From the NCBI GenBank assembly GCA_964474635.1, contig CAYYTT010000005.1:4018-68017 (forward strand): a stretch of DNA of 64,000 bases, written 5' to 3'. Under the pieces are notes generated by a model that was not told the DNA's origin, made no database searches, and saw only the letters and a program-made list of their open reading frames with translations. Shown piece after piece: positions 62,131 through 64,000 of this stretch. Both the position numbers and the translations under genes were made by a program. Position 1 is the stretch's first letter. Each line of letters opens with the position of its first letter. The stretch is from CAYUYV01 sp964474635. GTDB lineage: Bacteria; Pseudomonadota; Alphaproteobacteria; JAJFIK01.

Positions 62131-62474
62131 GCCGGTCGATCCTTCGAAACGCGAACAGGGTGACGGGGTCTTGTCGGTTCCCCTGATTGCAACCCATTTC
62201 ATACACTGTCGATCCCGCGTCCGCGGTGCCTTGAGCCAGAGCGGCGCGCAAGGCCGCGAGGCCGAGTGGTCATGGGCTCAGGACCCTAAGCGCCTTGCTT
62301 AAACAATTGAACCATTCTCATGGGTCATTGTAGGCAGGCGGCTTTGCGGACTACATCCACGGGGACATGGGCGCCGCAAACGCGCCCCGTGACCTGCGCG
62401 CGCACGGGCGGCACAGTGTGCGAGAGGCGGTCGGAGAATAACGTGTGCCGTAACGACAGGGTAAAGGTGGCGTG
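62131..62474. other. 344-base divergent region
   Basis: Between the substrate-binding protein and the DUF3011 gene, divergent. A stretch near 62250-62300 superficially resembles tRNA text but does not fold as a tRNA. No operator identified. Confidence 0.4.
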
Positions 62475-63248
62475 ATGCTGGGTTGGTGTTCAGGGCCGCA
62501 AGGCAAGGCCGAAAGGGGCGCGCATGCCCGGATCGAGGGACCCCATGGGCACCTTGCACGGCGTTGGCGGGCCCTTGGCGGTAAAGTGGTCGCGCTGGTC
62601 GCGGCCGGTCTCGTTTCCGGGTGCGGGGCGTTTGGTTGGCTGGGCTTTGGCGGCGACGGCGAAAGCGCGGCGCGGGGCGGGCAGCGGGCGCCGTCGGGCG
62701 ACCTCGTGATCCGCTGCGAATCCCGGGACGGGACCTACCAAACCTGTCCGGCGCAAACCTCTGGCGGGGTGCGGCTGCTGCGCCAGACGAGCACGATCCG
62801 GTGCCAGGAAAACCGGTCCTGGGGTGTTGAAGACGGACAGATCTGGGTCGATTTCGGCTGCGGCGGTGAGTTCCAATTGGTCGGCACGGCGCCCGCGGTG
62901 GCCGCGACGGCCGCGGCACCGGCGGGTGTGGCCGGCGGCCAGGCCGCTATCGTGCCGCAGTTGGGCTCGCCTGAGGAGCAGGAGGCCGTGCGCGCCTGCG
63001 CGACCTATGCCGATTTTAAAGTCCGCGATCAGGGCGCCGATGGCGGGCGGCCCGACCGGGTCGTTAATCTGCGGCGCGTCGCCGAGCGCCATTACACGGT
63101 GCAGGCCTATATCCGCATCGCCTATAGCGAGGCGTATCTGCGCGATCTGGAACGGGAGGATAAACCGCGTCCGCGCGATGTCTTTTTCATCGATTGCGAG
63201 ACCTTGCGCGGCCAGGTGCTCCACTTCGAGTACAACAACTTCCTGTGA
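62475..63248 (+). CDS. DUF3011 lipoprotein
   Basis: 257 residues. An unusually long polar N-terminus (about 35 residues) precedes a hydrophobic segment and lipobox LVSGC. DUF3011 signature: VIRCESRDGTYQTCPA, RLLRQTSTIRCQENRSWG and IWVDFGCGGEF, with four cysteines probably in two disulfides. The remaining 120 residues have no named family. AAAGGTGG precedes the ATG. An internal start closer to the hydrophobic segment cannot be excluded. Confidence 0.78.
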   Translation: MLGWCSGPQGKAERGAHARIEGPHGHLARRWRALGGKVVALVAAGLVSGCGAFGWLGFGGDGESAARGGQRAPSGDLVIRCESRDGTYQTCPAQTSGGVRLLRQTSTIRCQENRSWGVEDGQIWVDFGCGGEFQLVGTAPAVAATAAAPAGVAGGQAAIVPQLGSPEEQEAVRACATYADFKVRDQGADGGRPDRVVNLRRVAERHYTVQAYIRIAYSEAYLRDLEREDKPRPRDVFFIDCETLRGQVLHFEYNNFL

Positions 63249-63596
63249 GCCCAAGGAACGCAACTGGAACCGCCCCCCGGAACCGTACCAGGGGCGGCCC
63301 CAGGAGCGGCGTTTGGGAGCCAAACCCAAACACATCTGAAGATGGCCTTTGCCGGTTTACGCGGCCGCGCATTGTCATCCTCCTCGCGGCGCGCGTTCTG
63401 ATGGCGGCGCGGGCTTGCGTCTCTCGCGCGCCTGTAATTGCAAGCCTCTCTCACGTCCCAGGAGGATCCTCTTACAGTCCTTCTCGCAGTGCCGCCAATG
63501 CGCGGGCGAAAGCGAAAGCTTTTCCAGCGCTGCTGACCTTTTGGGAGGACAGCCTGAACTCATGATGATGGGCCGTTCTATTGATGGGCCTTTTAA

Positions 63597-63758
63597 TTAA
63601 CCCAGATCCTTCGCTTCTTCCAGTGCATCCATCATTACTGTGTTGAGAGAGCGGAGCAGAGCGAGTTCGGCCAAAGGTGTTTCAGGCCAATTCTCTAATC
63701 CCGCATTCCTCACTGGGCTATCGACCGCCAGCACCTGAAACGACCTTGCCAGTGGCGC
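63597..63758 (-). pseudogene. C-terminal fragment of an unknown protein
   Basis: 53 sense codons (ending LNTVMMDALEEAKDLG then stop) open between a stop at 63759-63761 and 63597. The residues look protein-like and amphipathic, base composition is AT-richer than neighbours, and there is no good start. Could be the tail of a gene truncated by the hairpin element to its right. I do not recognise it. Confidence 0.3.
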
Positions 63759-63802
63759 TCATGCCACCTTACTGTTTGGAGGTGGCGGCATGAGCGCCAC
63801 TG
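63750..63802. repeat. Long imperfect inverted repeat
   Basis: CAGTGGCGCTCATGCCACC (63750-63768) pairs with GGTGGCGGCATGAGCGCCAC (about 63781-63800) apart from three extra bases, loop about 12. Candidate terminator, MITE or recombination remnant. Confidence 0.6.
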
Positions 63803-63860
63803 TTTTGAAACAGCCAAGACTAACATTCAAATCGGACCACCGCGATGGGGCAGGCCACTT

Positions 63861-63898
63861 GGTTCGAGCCGTCTGTTTCATTCAAGACGGCTAGAACC
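63861..63898. repeat. Strong hairpin near window end
   Basis: GGTTCGAGCCGTCT (63861-63874) and AGACGGCTAGAACC (63885-63898) form a 14-bp stem with one mismatch and a 10-base loop. The second arm is not followed by T, so it is not a standard terminator. Confidence 0.6.
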
Positions 63899-64000
63899 AG
63901 TGAGGTCGGGTCAACTTGCCAATGATGAAGCGAGGAAAGCGGGAACCGAGATGTTGGGACGGGCGCGCGGCCTGGGGCACCCTGTCCCAGGCCGTCCAAC

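Larger units (their letters stand above)
63249..64000. other. 752-base gene-poor tail with hairpins
   Basis: GC falls in the middle of this stretch. It holds a CCGCCCC/GGGGCGG hairpin just after the DUF3011 gene (about 63270-63297), a minus-strand open frame fragment (63597-63758), a long imperfect hairpin (63750-63802), a 14-bp stem (63861-63898) and a 9-bp stem (63968-63994). No intact gene. Confidence 0.55.

Noticed and set aside
62250..62310. tRNA-like text (GGCCGAGTGGTCA)
   Set aside because: No acceptor stem, anticodon arm or T arm can be drawn around it.

Overview
This is about 64 kb of GC-rich chromosome (roughly 60-65% G+C, with a few AT-richer patches) from an alphaproteobacterium. 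The evidence is a NADP-malic enzyme fused to a phosphotransacetylase-like domain, a very close LdtR-type MarR regulator, an MgtE transporter, a methionine-rich mix of TonB receptor, Spinster-type MFS, P450, SDR and enoyl-CoA hydratase genes, and the absence of archaeal, Gram-positive or phage signatures. A genus cannot be named from the sequence. A 100-N scaffold gap inside a tandem repeat shows this is a draft assembly. No rRNA, tRNA, CRISPR array or intact insertion sequence was seen.

Layout. 1-12.4 kb: housekeeping and accessory metabolism: a 5' fragment of an unknown gene, malic enzyme, M1 aminopeptidase lipoprotein, Stf0 sulfotransferase, a kappa-GST/HCCA-isomerase-like protein, a TTC38-like TPR protein, alkaline phosphatase, 3-hydroxyisobutyrate dehydrogenase and a DUF2799 lipoprotein. 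12.6-20.1 kb: a large modular GH9 cellulase with no visible signal peptide, a GlmU-like beta-helix protein, and an mgtE-kelch operon. 20.7-25.8 kb: a tight three-gene operon (DUF559-type nuclease, double winged-helix protein, and a 1111-residue double ATPase ending in a HerA/VirB4-like module). It looks like an uncharacterised DNA-processing or defence system and is the strongest novelty candidate. It is followed by ldtR and a divergent TIR-Sel1 protein.

28.4-38.7 kb: an exopolysaccharide polymerisation/export block (WecG/TagA-type glycosyltransferase, Wzc-like co-polymerase with fused BY-kinase, O-antigen ligase/polymerase-like membrane protein, GumB-like export lipoprotein), then an odd proline-rich protein with a cysteine-rich tail, a TorF-like outer-membrane protein and a PepSY membrane protein. 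Initiating transferase, flippase and most glycosyltransferases are not in the window.

38.8-64 kb: a BNR/sortilin-like repeat protein, a minus-strand group (class-C beta-lactamase-like hydrolase, amidohydrolase, GST-like protein, MFS transporter) closed by a clear terminator, a TetR regulator, SDR, radical SAM protein, enoyl-CoA hydratase-like protein, an orphan HigA-like antitoxin, a TonB receptor, an Ada-2OG oxygenase operon for alkylation damage, a GGDEF-EAL protein, an SBP-P450 pair and a DUF3011 lipoprotein. The last 750 bases hold no intact gene but have several strong hairpins and a possible gene remnant.

Small repeats are a theme: 13-bp, 16-bp, 18-bp and 20-bp tandem arrays and two dispersed hairpin elements lie at gene boundaries.
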